Origin: Viridothelium virens | Lineage: Eukaryota > Ascomycota > Dothideomycetes > Trypetheliales > Trypetheliaceae | Reading direction: 5' to 3' | Length of the DNA: 64,000 nucleotides | Assembly: GCA_010094025.1 (NCBI GenBank) | Contig: ML991830.1 | Coordinates: 1-64,000 of the forward strand | In this document: positions 1 through 10,764 of the stretch, one piece after another | Position numbering within the stretch: the stretch's first letter is position 1 | Layout: the number at the start of each line of letters is the position of its first letter | The notes under the pieces: model-generated | What the model was told of the DNA's origin: nothing | Database searches by the model: none | What the model saw: the letters and a program-made list of their open reading frames with translations, nothing else | Position numbers and translations under genes: made by a program

Positions 1-671
1 CACGGAAGGTCACTACAATACGATAAATAGAGGCAGCATCTTCCTGTGAACCTCACCACTTCACCACTTGGTGTGCACAACCTGCAGCCACAATCGATCA
101 CAGGGCTGTCTAGCAAGAGCGAGGGACACTTGAGTATCCTGACCAAGATAATGCATTCTTGTTGTTACAACCCCTGATAACTCGTACAATGTAGCCCAAT
201 ACCGATCAGGAATATTCCTACCTCTGCAGGCTCAGGACCTACTCTATCCAGTAAAAATTCTGGGACTATGGCTTTGACCTAAGGATTCAAGGACTGCAGT
301 TAGGGAAATAGTAGAAAAACGAATTGATAGAGAAACTATCCATGCGTAAGGACAGTCCTACTTATGCCCCGTCCAAGTCAGGAGGATCCTAGCGGAAGTC
401 TTGAACATCGATGACGTTTTTTTTTTTTTTTTATTTATCACTCCTATTGCCGCCAGCAGTGATGACCACAAATGGCTCTCAATCAATTTTCTCATCTCGT
501 TCTATCGTTTCACTGCTTTCACGGTCTATTAGGATATCACGCAGATACTCGTAATCTTTGCCTGCTTAGCCTTTTACCTTCAACCTGCTGACATTCCTTA
601 TATATATCTACGTAAAAACGGCATGAATCGCGGTTGTACGTCTGAGTGCTCGGTCTGTTGGTTTGGCGGGA
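1..671. other. Leading non-coding stretch
   Basis: I see no supportable gene. The stretch holds a 16-base T run at about 417-432 and ends just before the first codon of the polyketide synthase relic. A TATATATA-like tract near 600-607 could be an old promoter element of that gene, but this is only a guess. Confidence 0.4.
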
Positions 672-2455
672 ATGGACTACTCAGGCCGGCACGAAGACCA
701 AGACCTGCTCGAGCTTGTAGCTGTAATTGGATTCTCCCTCAAATTTCCCCAAGATGCTACCTCTGCTGAGGCGTTGTGGCATATTTTAGTGGAGCGGAAG
801 AGCGCTATGAGTGATATTCCGCGAGACCGCCTTAGTTTAGATGCCATCTATCATCCGACGAGGCACGACGCTCTTCCGATTCGAGGCGCCTATTTCCTCC
901 GAGAAGATCTTGGTGTGTTCGACGCTGATTTTCCCTCCATATCGCCAGCAGAGACTGTCGCCTCGGATCCTAACCAACGTATCCTCTTCGAAACGAGCTT
1001 TACGGCATTCGAAACGCAGGGATTCGCATCGACGATTTGCGAGGTTCCAGAACCTCTGTGCACACTGGCTTTTCACCAATGATTACCTCTTGCATCTATG
1101 CAAAGACGCCGTGCATCTACCTACTCATACCGCAGCTGCTGACCCTTTCTGGCGAGAAGAAAGTTGTACAAAGCTTAGAACAGTCAAACCATGTGCGATC
1201 TATCTCCAAACCCCTGGTGAACTGAACACTCTCCTGATCTCTGGAGGCTTAGGAGCTCTCGACAGGCACTCAGCGAAGTGGATGGTATCTCGGGGAGCAC
1301 GCAACCTAATCCTGTTAGGGAGATCAGGAGTCCGCTCTACTCCTGTTAAAGAGATGATCAAAGGACTAGTCAGAAAACGTGCGTATCTTCGCTCCTCCTT
1401 GTAGCGTATCGGATCGTGCTTCATTGGAAGGTGTCCTTGAAGAATGTACAAAAAGTATGCCTCCCGTCAGGGGCTGCATTCAAGCTTCGGGTGTCTTGAA
1501 GGTGAGAGGAGATAGGTGTCAACTTTAGATTGAGAACGAGAACAACTACCAAAAGCTTTTAGGACGTCGTGTATGAGAGTGTGACTTACGAACATTTGAA
1601 CGTAGTTGTTGATTCCAAGGTTCGAGGCTCTTGGAATCTCCACTAATTACTTCCAAAGGGTCTAAAATTTTTTACTCTGACTGCTTCTGTCAATGGAATC
1701 CTTGGACAAGCGACGCAAGTCAAATATGACGCCGCCAATACCTATTTGGATGCATTGGCAAGATATAAGATGGCGGGCGGAGAGAAAGCCGTGTCACTGG
1801 ATCTGGGCGTTCTTCTAAGGTGGTTTCATCTCTCAAGGATCCGACTTACTAGCGCGACTCTGAGCCATCGGGTTTTATGCACGTATCATCGAGCCTGAGC
1901 TCCTGGCTTTTTTTGACTACTACTGCAACCTAGAGCTCAGATTGACCGATCCCTCTTAAGTCTAGGTCGTCATTGGGCTCACGAGTCCCGCCAAACTCAG
2001 TTCTCAAGGCTGCGAACTTCACAATGTAATGCGTCAACCGTTCTGGAGTCAGGCTTTGGCTCCCACTGGTGATGAAACCCGGGGACCTGAAGCGGAACAG
2101 GGAAAGACCAGTATTCTTTCTCGGCTTCCGAAGGCAATCTCTCGAGATAGCCGTAGACATTATCGTCGAGACTCTTGTCCAGCATATCGCCTGCATGGTG
2201 GCAGTGCATGAGGAGAAGGTCAATAAGAGCGAATCCATGGCTTCAAAAGAGGTGGACTCCTCGAGCGCGGCGGAGTTAAGGAAACGGGTGGCGAGGACAT
2301 TCGGAGCAGACCTGCCGATCTTCGAAATCTGAGGGGATGCTTCACTTGAGACAATTAGAAAGCTATTTTGGAGAAGTGGCAGAAGAAGCAGAAGAAGCAG
2401 AAAGAGTAAGAGTGCGCAGTGCCAAAAAAGGTATTGAAGGGTTAGCATAGCTACC
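672..2455 (+). pseudogene. Fossil of a reducing polyketide synthase (KS, KR and ACP pieces)
   Basis: This is a collapsed relic of a fungal iterative type I polyketide synthase, probably of the highly reducing class. Three parts are recognisable in the normal order. The first is the N-terminal start of a ketosynthase (about 690-1030, with a motif like AVIGFSLKFPQ and DPNQR). The second is a ketoreductase (about 1205-1830, with GGLGALDRHSAKWMVSRGA, LILLGRSG and later RGCIQASGVLK and SLDLG). The third is a terminal acyl-carrier domain (about 2090-2340, VDSSSAAELRK, which keeps the serine that would carry phosphopantetheine). Most of the ketosynthase and all of the acyltransferase, dehydratase and any methyltransferase or enoylreductase regions are gone, so KS sequence runs almost directly into the start of KR. 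A live enzyme would be over 2000 residues. Besides the large central loss it carries several further breaks and cannot be functional. Family assignment is by motif memory. Confidence 0.78.
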
Positions 2456-3383
2456 GCAAAGTTGTTGTTTGCTAATCCACGACGATTCTAGATGACGGAA
2501 CGAGCTGGACGATCATTCTCATGTGGGCTGATTGTTTCGGATGTTGATGCAGCTGTCGCCAGATCAAGTCACTTCTGGTAATTCTGTTGACTCGTTGAGA
2601 ATAGGTGAGACAACGACTAGAAGTGATTAGAAGTATTGCCCAATTCTAATGCAGCCAAACACTGCCTCACCCCGCCGCGTCCACACGAATTTTCCGGCCG
2701 GCCCAAGAACTCTCTTGCCTCCTACTGATTCGCTTCGTAAACTTGACGTAGTATCATCTTCCTATTGCGCAGAATCAACCATGCAGAAGATAATCTACAC
2801 CAAGCAAAGAATCAGGCCAGTACAGTACCCCTTAGTTCTGATCGGTCGTCGTTTTCATACTAAGAGTAAAAACTGTCGACGCTCTAGGCCGCTCGCCCGA
2901 AAAAGAAAAGCGAAGAAAGATCTGGGTGATGTTGTGGATGATATGGACAAAGCGGCTCTGTTGACCGCCTCGGCTGGTCCCCGTCTTAATTCGCGGATGG
3001 TGCTTGCGGCAGAAAAGCATGGGGTGCTAGGGCTAGGCTAGTCCAGAGCCGAGCCCCTAGTGTCCCTCCACCCCTCCAAAGCACGCAATTTCGTGCCATG
3101 CCGCAAACGTCATTCCTAGCACCGCCAGTGGTGGTAACGCGTGAGTGGGATGGCCGAAAGAGGGCGAGTGGTGCGAGAGCTTCCCAAAATGATTAATCAC
3201 TACGAGACCATCAGTTCTATATCACGGCTGGCACCCGCACTTGTTCTCTGGTGGTCGTCAATCCACTTACCTTGGGACCCACATACGGCGCATCCGCAAG
3301 GGTAACTTCTGATCTGCCTTGCTTTAAAATCCACTTGCACTGCATCTGCAGAAAAGAATCTCCTTTCATTTCTGACAGTCGCC
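2456..3383. other. Intergenic, PKS relic to peroxiredoxin
   Basis: Nothing supportable. A 130-codon open frame at 2649-3041 (+) is basic and rich in Arg, Lys and Ser, resembles no family I know, and has no clear promoter or splice context. The last 200 bases before 3384 are the likely promoter and leader of the peroxiredoxin gene. Confidence 0.4.
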
Positions 3384-4192
3384 ATGGCAGCCGATCAGCG
3401 TCCAGAGCCCTTGCGCCTGGGTAGCATTGCTCCCAACTTCGACGCTGAGACCACTGTAAGCTAGCAGGCAACAGATTGCTGGACATGCCGATACTGACTT
3501 CCACCGCAGGCAGGCCCCATCAACTTTCACGACTTCATTGGCGACAGTTGGGTTGTCCTCTTTTCCCACCCCGAAGACTACACTCCTGTCTGCACCACCG
3601 AGCTAGGGGCCTTCGCCAAGCTTGAACCCGAGTTCACAAAGCGCGGGGTCAAGTTAATTGGCCTATCTGCAAACACAATCGAGAGCCATGGAGGGTGGAT
3701 CAAGGACATCAACGAAATTTCTGGTAGCCACTTGAGGTTCCCCATCATTGGCGACAAACAGCGCAAGGTCGCGTATGCCTACGACATGTATGGACGAAGA
3801 GCCAGGAACATCTGTAATAAGGTCAATTCTGGGCTGACGGCGAGAGCAGGCTTGACCACCAAGATACTACCAACGTCGACTCCAAGGGCATTGCCTTCAC
3901 CATCCGCAGCGTGTTCATCATCGACCCCAAGAAGACGATTCGCACCATCCTTTCCTACCCTGCCTCAACAGGACGCAATACGGCAGAAGTATTGCGCATT
4001 GTCGATTCGCTTCAGACGGGAGATAAGCACAAGGTGACGACGCCGATCAACTGGATTCCTGGGGATGACGTGATTGTACACCCATCGGTCAAGACTGAGG
4101 ACGCACAGAAACAGTACCCGCAGCTCAATATTGTGAAGCCTTATCTGCGGTTCACGCCGCTGGCCAAGGAGCAGACGAGTGCGAACGTGTAA
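3384..4192 (+). CDS. 1-Cys peroxiredoxin (Prx6 type)
   Basis: A thiol peroxidase that reduces hydrogen peroxide, alkyl hydroperoxides and peroxynitrite. Three exons: 3384-3455, 3510-3787 and 3850-4192, with introns of 54 and 62 bp, both GT-AG. Together they give 230 residues, the usual size for the Prx6/yeast Prx1 group. The peroxidatic cysteine is about C52 in HPEDYTPVCTTELG. Downstream are GLSANTIESH and the family's long C-terminal domain, including SYPASTGRN, NWIPGDDVIVHPS and KPYLRFTPL. There is no second CxxC-type resolving cysteine context, which fits a 1-Cys enzyme. The start is the first ATG, a few residues before the conserved LRLGSIAPNF. I see no mitochondrial presequence, so a cytosolic location is likely. 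The exon 2/3 join restores the conserved DHQDTTNVD stretch, which supports the boundary. Confidence 0.95.
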
Positions 4193-5434
4193 GCTCGATC
4201 AGGTGGCTCAAGCCGTTGCACTTATGGGCAAAGTTGATGGTGGGTGGAGAGGAGCAATGCCCTGCAGAACGGGAGATGATGGCTACTCTACCTTACGGCG
4301 ATTTCTGACTCACTAGCTTTAGGTAGTAGGAGTACGATCAATCTTCACGCATGAAATCAATCAGCTAGACTCAAAATGTGGATGAAAGATGGTGCACGAA
4401 GTGTATCGCAAAGTAAAAGTTTATCAAGCCAAGCTTAGCGCATGAATCCCTGCGACGCAGGCACAGTACGGAGTACAGTGGGGCAATAATCCCTCGCGTG
4501 GCAGTTGGCAAACAAAGTTTCAGTCGAAGGATTGGAGTATGTCGCGACTACTGATGCGATGGAAGAATGCTATTGATCTAATTGGCCGTATTCGTCTCGT
4601 TTGAGTACCTGTACCTATAGATCTGCGCGTACATATGAGGGGTATCATGTCAGGGTACTCCAGTCCGTACGCACAGACAAAGGCACCAAGGCGTGAATTG
4701 CTGCAGCAGTCGGCGAATTGGCTGACCGAGAGAGGGAGGAAGCAGAGGGTGCAGAGAATTTTGAGCAGCGCTATTTTGCACTCCACTTTCCCATTTCCCA
4801 CCTTCCGCTGCAGGGCTTCGGGCCTAGAACACCCCGAGCCTTTCGTTCCACACCAGAGCGACACCAACACCCAATTGCGACCGCCCCCGACACGCTACCG
4901 TCATCCTCATCCACCCTACCCTCTATACTGAGACTTCGTCGCTTGTTTAATTGCTTGCTTGCGTAGCTTTCTGTGTAGACCCCGTCTCTGCGCTCTCGAG
5001 AAACCCTTCTAGTTGCCTGACGTGCCCGGTAAGCTCATCTCCGTCTCATCTCTCCTCCCGCAACTAGCAATCTCCTTGTCTCAGCCCGCATCTCGCGTGT
5101 CGGCAACATGCGCGACTACCTTACTCTGGGAAACTTCGGATGGCTCTGCCGCAAGTGTCGCACAGCAGCGCCCCCCTTCGTCTGTGATCGCTCGCCTTCG
5201 TCGCCCTCTCAGCATCTTCGTCGCGCAACTGCTTTTCCTGGTTTCCTCCCGAGACTAGTGGGTCTTGAGGGAGAACCGTGAGGATGGATCTCTCCTTTCA
5301 GGGAGTTCTGATTGATACTCTGTCCGTGTATAACATCCCTCCTGGCCAAGGCCCCCCATCTTTGTCGCAATTCTACTTTTCTTTGAAGCCGTTTTTCCTC
5401 AGACTGTCTTTCTGTGAGAATCACCTCACTGACC
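4193..5434. other. Intergenic and likely long leader of the Kelch-BTB gene
   Basis: I find no gene by family resemblance. From about 4960 to 5430 the plus strand is pyrimidine-rich (TCTC and CTTTT tracts), typical of a fungal promoter and 5' leader. An ATG at 5284 opens a frame that runs to 5625, past the main ATG at 5435 and out of frame with it. If transcription starts upstream, this would be a long overlapping upstream ORF. Confidence 0.4.
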
Positions 5435-8400
5435 ATGATTCCCCTAGGAGTGGTTGCATATCCTGGCGCTGGCACGGCTGTCGAGGAGAAATCCTTTTCT
5501 TTCCCCTTGAAAAGACCGAAGCTCTCCAACGTCAAAAGACGGCAGGGTCAGGGGCCTCGACAAAGCGAGCCAGCCGCACCCTTCCTACTGCTCTCCAGTG
5601 CTGCAGAATTTTCTGGATTGGATGAGGTTCGCGTCTCGCCTGACGATTCGAACAGTTCTTCGGCCCAGCACTCTGTCCGTCCAAAGAGACCAAAGCACGT
5701 ACCCATCGTGATTCCGGACTATGTGCCCCTCGTAACACTTGGTAAGCCACCCACACCGGAGCGAAGCCCGACCAGGACCGATTGCAGCGCAGTCAGCTCG
5801 GGAACTCCATTTTCGGAATTTGCCCAAAACGAGCGCAAGGCCTCCGCGGACTCGGGTAGAAGTGTTCCTAGGCATGTTGAGATTGTCATTCCAGACTGGG
5901 CCAGACCTGTCCTCCAACTACCTGATACACCCACAAGCTTGTGTAGCTCGAGGAGAGAAGAAGAAGAGAGAAGAAGCGTCGCTCCGAAAGCGCGGCGGGA
6001 ATCACCATCGCCACCAAACATGTCAAGACCACCTCAAGACACGAGCAGGAGTAATACGATAGACTCTAGTACTTCGGCGCCATCTCCATCACAGCTAACT
6101 TCTCATCGGTTCCGGAACGGATCGCACCAGAATCTGTCGAGCCTGCGGAACGGCAGTGAGACTAGCCTCAACCGTCAAAATGCATTCGACTCGGCGACCG
6201 AGAACCATCAACCAAATGGCTTGAGAAACCCAGGACACAGCCAGTCTCAAGAACCTTCTCCTGCAGTTCAACAAACAGCGGGCTTAGGTACGTCTACCAA
6301 TGCGACCACGAATGTGTCGGGTCTCGTTTGCAACGTTCACCGAACAACGGGCCGGGAACCACACTCCCTAGTTGGAGCCACAACCACAATCTTGGGCGAC
6401 AAGTTGTATGTTTTCGGAGGGAGAAGACTGTCGAGGACTCGACCACAACTAATTTCAGACCTGTTTGAATTAGACCTGATGACTAGGCACTGGACGAAGC
6501 TTGAGACAAAGGGCGACATTCCCCCACCTCGCTATTTTCACTCCGTCTGCGCACTTGGAGATACTAAGCTTGTCTGCTATGGCGGCATGTGTCCGGTCAC
6601 CCTATCGCCTGGTCAGAATGGCAATTCAACCAATTCACAGGAGCCGCAGCCAGAATTCATGGTCATGTCAGACATTCACATCTACGATGTGCCCACCAAA
6701 ACTTGGATGAAGATACAAATACCAGCGAACGAGTCTCCTCAAGGTAGATATGCTCATTGTGCGACTATTCTTCCATCATCCGGCATATTCGCCTCGGCGA
6801 ATGCTCCTATGTCGGCAATCAACCACAATCCTTCAACTTCGGCTAATTCAGGATCCTTGGGTGTCTCGTTGGATGGAACTGGCGGTGCAGAGTTGGTGGT
6901 TGTGGGAGGCCAAGACAGCGCGAACCATTACATTGAGCAGGTCAGCGTTTTCAACCTTCGAAGCTTGAAATGGACTGGAACAACTGCATTGGGACGTAGC
7001 TGCGGGGCATACAGAAGTGTAGTTGCGCCGCTGCAATCCATGAAGGCATCGCAAATTGGTGAGGGTCTGAACGCCGAGAGTAGAGACGAGGAAGAACAGA
7101 AAGCAACCGATTCAGGATCATCCATGCTGGTATATTCCAACTATAATTTTTTGGATGTCAAGTTGGAACTTCAGATTCGAAAACCAGATGGGACTCTTGT
7201 CGAAAGACCGATGCAATCTCACTATTCCCCGCCTGGACTGCGATTTCCCAACGGGGGAGTCGTGAACAATCATTTTGTTGTCAGCGGGACTTTTCTCACA
7301 TCATCAAAGCAAGAATATGCCCTTTGGGGTCTCGACCTCAAAACGTTGCAATGGAATCGCATTGACGCGGGCGGGAACATTTTTAGTCAAGGCAGTTGGA
7401 ATCGTGGCATCCTGTGGCCTCGCCGCAACATATTTATTGTTCTTGGTAACCGCAAGCGGAGTCTTGTGGAAGACTACAATCACCGCCGCATCAACTTTTC
7501 CAACATTTGCATGGTCGAGCTCGAAGCTTTCGGCCTTTATGATAACCCTAGACGCACTTCTCCTACCTCCGACTTTGTATCTGTCTCTGCTCCATCGCTA
7601 CCCTACAACCTCAATCGTAATAGTAATGTTAGATCTACTACCGCATCTGGAGGCCGTAAAATCTGGTCTGGCGCTGAGGATCTTGGCACTATGGCCCTCG
7701 ACTGCAAAGAACTTGCCGATATGGACTTCCTCGCAATTGGTGGGGAGCGTATCCCCGTCAACTCTCATTTTGTCGCCCGGCGATGGGGTTCTTATTTTAA
7801 CCAGCTCCTCAAAGAAAGCGCCACCACTGCCTCCGAGTCGACTGATACCGAGACCGGCACCCTCCGCCCTGGTGCTCTTGCCGCCTATCCCTCCCGCAAC
7901 TCCAGCCTGACTATTACCCCACAGGGCGCTGGAACGCAAGGGAGTCCCACTCCTCCTGCCTCCAGCGGGACCACGGGTTCCGGTAGCGGCGGGCGAAGCA
8001 GCGTCATCACTTCCAGTTCGACCGGCACCACTCTCGCTGGCTCCGCTCATACCGGCTCGACGAAAGACCGCGACAAAGATACCGCAATGCTCCTCTCCCA
8101 ACCCCCGGACCCACGCTCCTCCCCACCCTTCCACCGACCACGAACCCTCTACCTACCCCATACGGCACCAACCCTCCGCACATTGCTACAGTACCTCTAC
8201 ACAAGCGCGCTGCCACCACCTACCAGTCCCAGTTGCAGCCCGCAGATCCTGTGTTCCCTCCTCCAACTCGCACGACCCTACCGCGTGGACGGCCTGCTGG
8301 AAGCGGTGGTTCAGCGTTTGCACGAGGTGCTGGACGGACGAAACACGGCAGCCATCTTCAACGCGAGCGCCATGGCGGCCGGCGGCGGCGACGGCGTTGC

Positions 8401-8893
8401 GTTCGTGGGACAGGCGGGCGTCGGCGGGCTGCTGGACGGGAACGGCAGTCTCCGGGGGATGAACCCGGGCTTGGGTGATGGCGGCATGGCAGCGGGTCGA
8501 CTGAGGATCAACACCAATCTCTCGAATGGACAGCGCAGCCGGCAGCCACCGCAGCAGCGACGACCTCGCCAGGGCAGCAATGCGGCGGCGGGAGAGAGCG
8601 CGTCAGAGGCGGATGGTGAGGATGAGGATCATATGAGTAATTTGAGTGATACGACCAGTGCGTCGGAGTCGGCTGGTGGTAGGACAGCGGGAAGCAGTAG
8701 TCGTGAGGGAAGAGAAGGCGAAGTTTGGCATGGCGGGCTGAGCAGTGTGGTGGGATTGCAGAAGCGGGGGTTGAGAGGATTGATGGAAGGGAGAAGGATG
8801 AGGGAAAGGGGAAGGAGCGACGGGACCGCCGGGCCTGGAGCAGGTGGTACAGCTGGGGCTGGAAGCAATGGGGTTGGGTTAGGTATTGCGTGA
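5435..8893 (+). CDS. Kelch-repeat and BTB protein, Ral2-like
   Basis: One exon, 1152 residues from the first in-frame ATG. The first 290 residues are low-complexity Ser/Pro/Arg and hold two similar short blocks, HVPIVIPDYVPLV and HVEIVIPDWARPV. Kelch repeats run from about residue 300 to 660, with KLYVFGGRR, RYFHSVCALGDTKLVCYGG, GRYAHCATI and AELVVVGGQ. A BTB fold begins near residue 755 (MDFLAIGGERIPVNSHFVA) and resumes near 905 (LRTLLQYLYTSALPPP, then ARPYRVDGLLEAVV). The two halves are separated by about 105 low-complexity residues. The tail is Gly/Arg/Ser-rich. Kelch plus BTB with this block pattern recalls fission yeast Ral2, which acts with Ras1 in mating and cell shape; that link is from memory and tentative. 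It could equally be a substrate adaptor for a cullin-3 ligase. Confidence 0.85.
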   Translation: MIPLGVVAYPGAGTAVEEKSFSFPLKRPKLSNVKRRQGQGPRQSEPAAPFLLLSSAAEFSGLDEVRVSPDDSNSSSAQHSVRPKRPKHVPIVIPDYVPLVTLGKPPTPERSPTRTDCSAVSSGTPFSEFAQNERKASADSGRSVPRHVEIVIPDWARPVLQLPDTPTSLCSSRREEEERRSVAPKARRESPSPPNMSRPPQDTSRSNTIDSSTSAPSPSQLTSHRFRNGSHQNLSSLRNGSETSLNRQNAFDSATENHQPNGLRNPGHSQSQEPSPAVQQTAGLGTSTNATTNVSGLVCNVHRTTGREPHSLVGATTTILGDKLYVFGGRRLSRTRPQLISDLFELDLMTRHWTKLETKGDIPPPRYFHSVCALGDTKLVCYGGMCPVTLSPGQNGNSTNSQEPQPEFMVMSDIHIYDVPTKTWMKIQIPANESPQGRYAHCATILPSSGIFASANAPMSAINHNPSTSANSGSLGVSLDGTGGAELVVVGGQDSANHYIEQVSVFNLRSLKWTGTTALGRSCGAYRSVVAPLQSMKASQIGEGLNAESRDEEEQKATDSGSSMLVYSNYNFLDVKLELQIRKPDGTLVERPMQSHYSPPGLRFPNGGVVNNHFVVSGTFLTSSKQEYALWGLDLKTLQWNRIDAGGNIFSQGSWNRGILWPRRNIFIVLGNRKRSLVEDYNHRRINFSNICMVELEAFGLYDNPRRTSPTSDFVSVSAPSLPYNLNRNSNVRSTTASGGRKIWSGAEDLGTMALDCKELADMDFLAIGGERIPVNSHFVARRWGSYFNQLLKESATTASESTDTETGTLRPGALAAYPSRNSSLTITPQGAGTQGSPTPPASSGTTGSGSGGRSSVITSSSTGTTLAGSAHTGSTKDRDKDTAMLLSQPPDPRSSPPFHRPRTLYLPHTAPTLRTLLQYLYTSALPPPTSPSCSPQILCSLLQLARPYRVDGLLEAVVQRLHEVLDGRNTAAIFNASAMAAGGGDGVAFVGQAGVGGLLDGNGSLRGMNPGLGDGGMAAGRLRINTNLSNGQRSRQPPQQRRPRQGSNAAAGESASEADGEDEDHMSNLSDTTSASESAGGRTAGSSSREGREGEVWHGGLSSVVGLQKRGLRGLMEGRRMRERGRSDGTAGPGAGGTAGAGSNGVGLGIA

Positions 8894-9324
8894 ACGTGCA
8901 GGACCCAGAATTGGCGAGGCGAGAGGACGAAGTCGAACGTGGCACGAAACGGGATGGCATGAGGTAAGTGAGACGAGTTGCGAAGCTACATATCTCGGTG
9001 TTTTTACTGGAGTGGAATTTGTCCTTGGATATCTGGATTTGGATGACTGCCTTCGCTACGTTGTGGGGATGATTGTGTTGGCTTATAGGATGCCTAGCGT
9101 GTTTGGGAACTACTAGAATGTCTCGCGAGAGGTCATTGATCATAATCCACACCATAGTTTATTGGTTATGACGAAGTTATCAATCAATTGAATTCCTGTC
9201 GTGAACTAGGGTATCATGATCCCATATCCTGCCTAAGCGCCAGACGTCCTAGGTAGCCAACACAAATAATGACACGGCCAAGATGCCCCTAGTAACTCTC
9301 CGTTCGTTAGGTGTAGTGGATCCA
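8894..9324. other. Short convergent intergenic region
   Basis: This is the 3' end region between the Kelch-BTB gene (+) and the small membrane-protein gene (-). A GTAAGT at about 8965 lies downstream of the stop and could be a donor in the 3' UTR, but no following exon can be supported. Confidence 0.35.
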
Positions 9325-9775
9325 TTAGCGACCTGTCAAGGGACTCGTGACTTTGTCGCCCGTATCACCAGCTTGTTTGCCCAATGGATTCTGCAACGCG
9401 CCACCAAGGGCATTGCCCAATCCCTTTTGAAGGTCCTTGACATCTTTCTGATCGGAGGCAGGCAGTTTTGAGATTTGGTCTTTCATGATGTAGGACGCTG
9501 CACAACACACTGAGCATTAGCACCTACGATACTGTCACAAGGTCTGGGGGGTGGCGAGGTATGAATGGGAAGGAGATTGCCAGGATGAAGGAAGGGGGAG
9601 GCTCATGAGCTGGCTCCTGTCCAGAAGACATACCTTTGTTCTCGCCCATCTTCTCGAGAGCAGTTTCCTCCATCCTGCGCTTCAAATGCGGAGGAATACC
9701 AAAGACGTAGATGTAAGCCGCGGTAAGAGCGATGATGCCGGCTAAGACAGAGACGATGGTGGTGGTGGATGGCAT
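9325..9775 (-). CDS. Small single-pass membrane protein, unknown function
   Basis: Two exons on the minus strand, 9634-9775 and 9325-9497, with a 136-bp GT-AG intron. They encode 104 residues. The N-terminus is a hydrophobic anchor, IVSVLAGIIALTAAYIYVFG (about residues 7-26). It is followed by a basic-acidic helix (PPHLKRRMEETALEKMGENK) and a Lys/Asp-rich soluble tail with a Gly/Leu/Asn stretch (GLGNALGGALQNPLG). The splice join gives a clean frame (ENK to ASYIMKD). The shape suggests a small ER or mitochondrial membrane protein with the tail in the cytosol or matrix. I do not recognise the family. It is divergent to the antiporter gene at 10765, with about 1 kb between them. Confidence 0.7.
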
Positions 9776-10764
9776 TTTGACAAAGAAGTTTTGAAGCCCT
9801 GATGCTGTCTAATGAGGATAGATGTAGAGTAAAAGTAATGAGGAGTCAGAGTTTCAAATGGTCGTGACAAGAGGTCAGTTTCTGGATTTAGGAATTGGAT
9901 GAAGAGGATATGATAAAAAGGATGGTGGCAGTTCTACTCTCAAATATTTTAGGTGGTGTAAACTTGATTTCACCCGTTTGCAAGACGCGCCTGCCCCACA
10001 CCTCCGCATGACGTCGACGCGTAGTTTAGCTTAGCGTACTCCGTCCCTGCCTAGACCTACCTTACGTTGCTAAGAGGCAGGAACGCCAAGGGGCGAAGTA
10101 GGAAATGGGAAATGTCGTACGAAGTACATTTTTGGAGTCATCAGTACCTACTCGTCTGGTAATCAATCGGTACTCATTGTTCTCGGAACTGTATGTCCCG
10201 CTGCTTATTGCACTGCAGGGTGGAAACATGTGTAGAAATGTGGCGCGAGCTTCCGCCACTCAGACACTTTCCGATTCGGTAGCAAATTCATTTCCCATCC
10301 ATGCCTGTGTTGGGTCGCTAAGAAAGCATAACTGTAGGCAACAATAGCGGTGGATTTACGGGCATTTTTTCTGACAGCTAGCAAGTACAAGAGCGGCGAT
10401 AGCTCCCAAGGATTGGTGATGACGATCGCCGAAGACGAAGAGCTGACTAGTCCTCGTCACTTGATGAGGGGATCTTGATATTTCAACTTCGTCTTTCCTG
10501 CCGGTACTAACTTCCCATCATCAGATTTACACATTGTTACATAGCTTCACTTTCCTGACATCCTTCATCTCTACTCCAAAAAGTACACATACGAGGCGGA
10601 GAGCAGTTTTGAAACCAGTTTCTCAGCTTTACGTGCCGCGCTTGCAATCCCACCGCCGCGCCACAATGATACTACCCAGAATATATTCCAATTAAAAAGC
10701 TTCACAGCTTTCATCTCCAGATTCCCTTCTGAATTTCGCCTTGGATTCTCAACTCGTCTCCATC
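9776..10764. promoter_or_regulatory. Divergent intergenic promoter region
   Basis: About 1 kb separates the small membrane-protein gene (-) from the antiporter gene (+) and should hold both promoters. Short frames at 10062-10390 overlap on both strands and resemble nothing known. I can name no specific element. Confidence 0.4.

Noticed and set aside
1930-2448. 172-codon minus-strand frame with a Leu-rich start
   Set aside because: It lies antisense to the acyl-carrier piece of the PKS relic. Its Leu run is the complement of a GAAGAAGCAG tract, so it is a shadow frame.
7598-8134. 178-codon minus-strand frame inside the Kelch-BTB gene
   Set aside because: It is antisense to Ser/Thr/Gly-rich coding sequence, has no domain, and is typical of high-GC low-complexity regions.
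8508-9155. 215-codon minus-strand frame over the Kelch-BTB 3' end
   Set aside because: Pro/Ser/His-rich antisense shadow with no family resemblance and no splice or promoter support.
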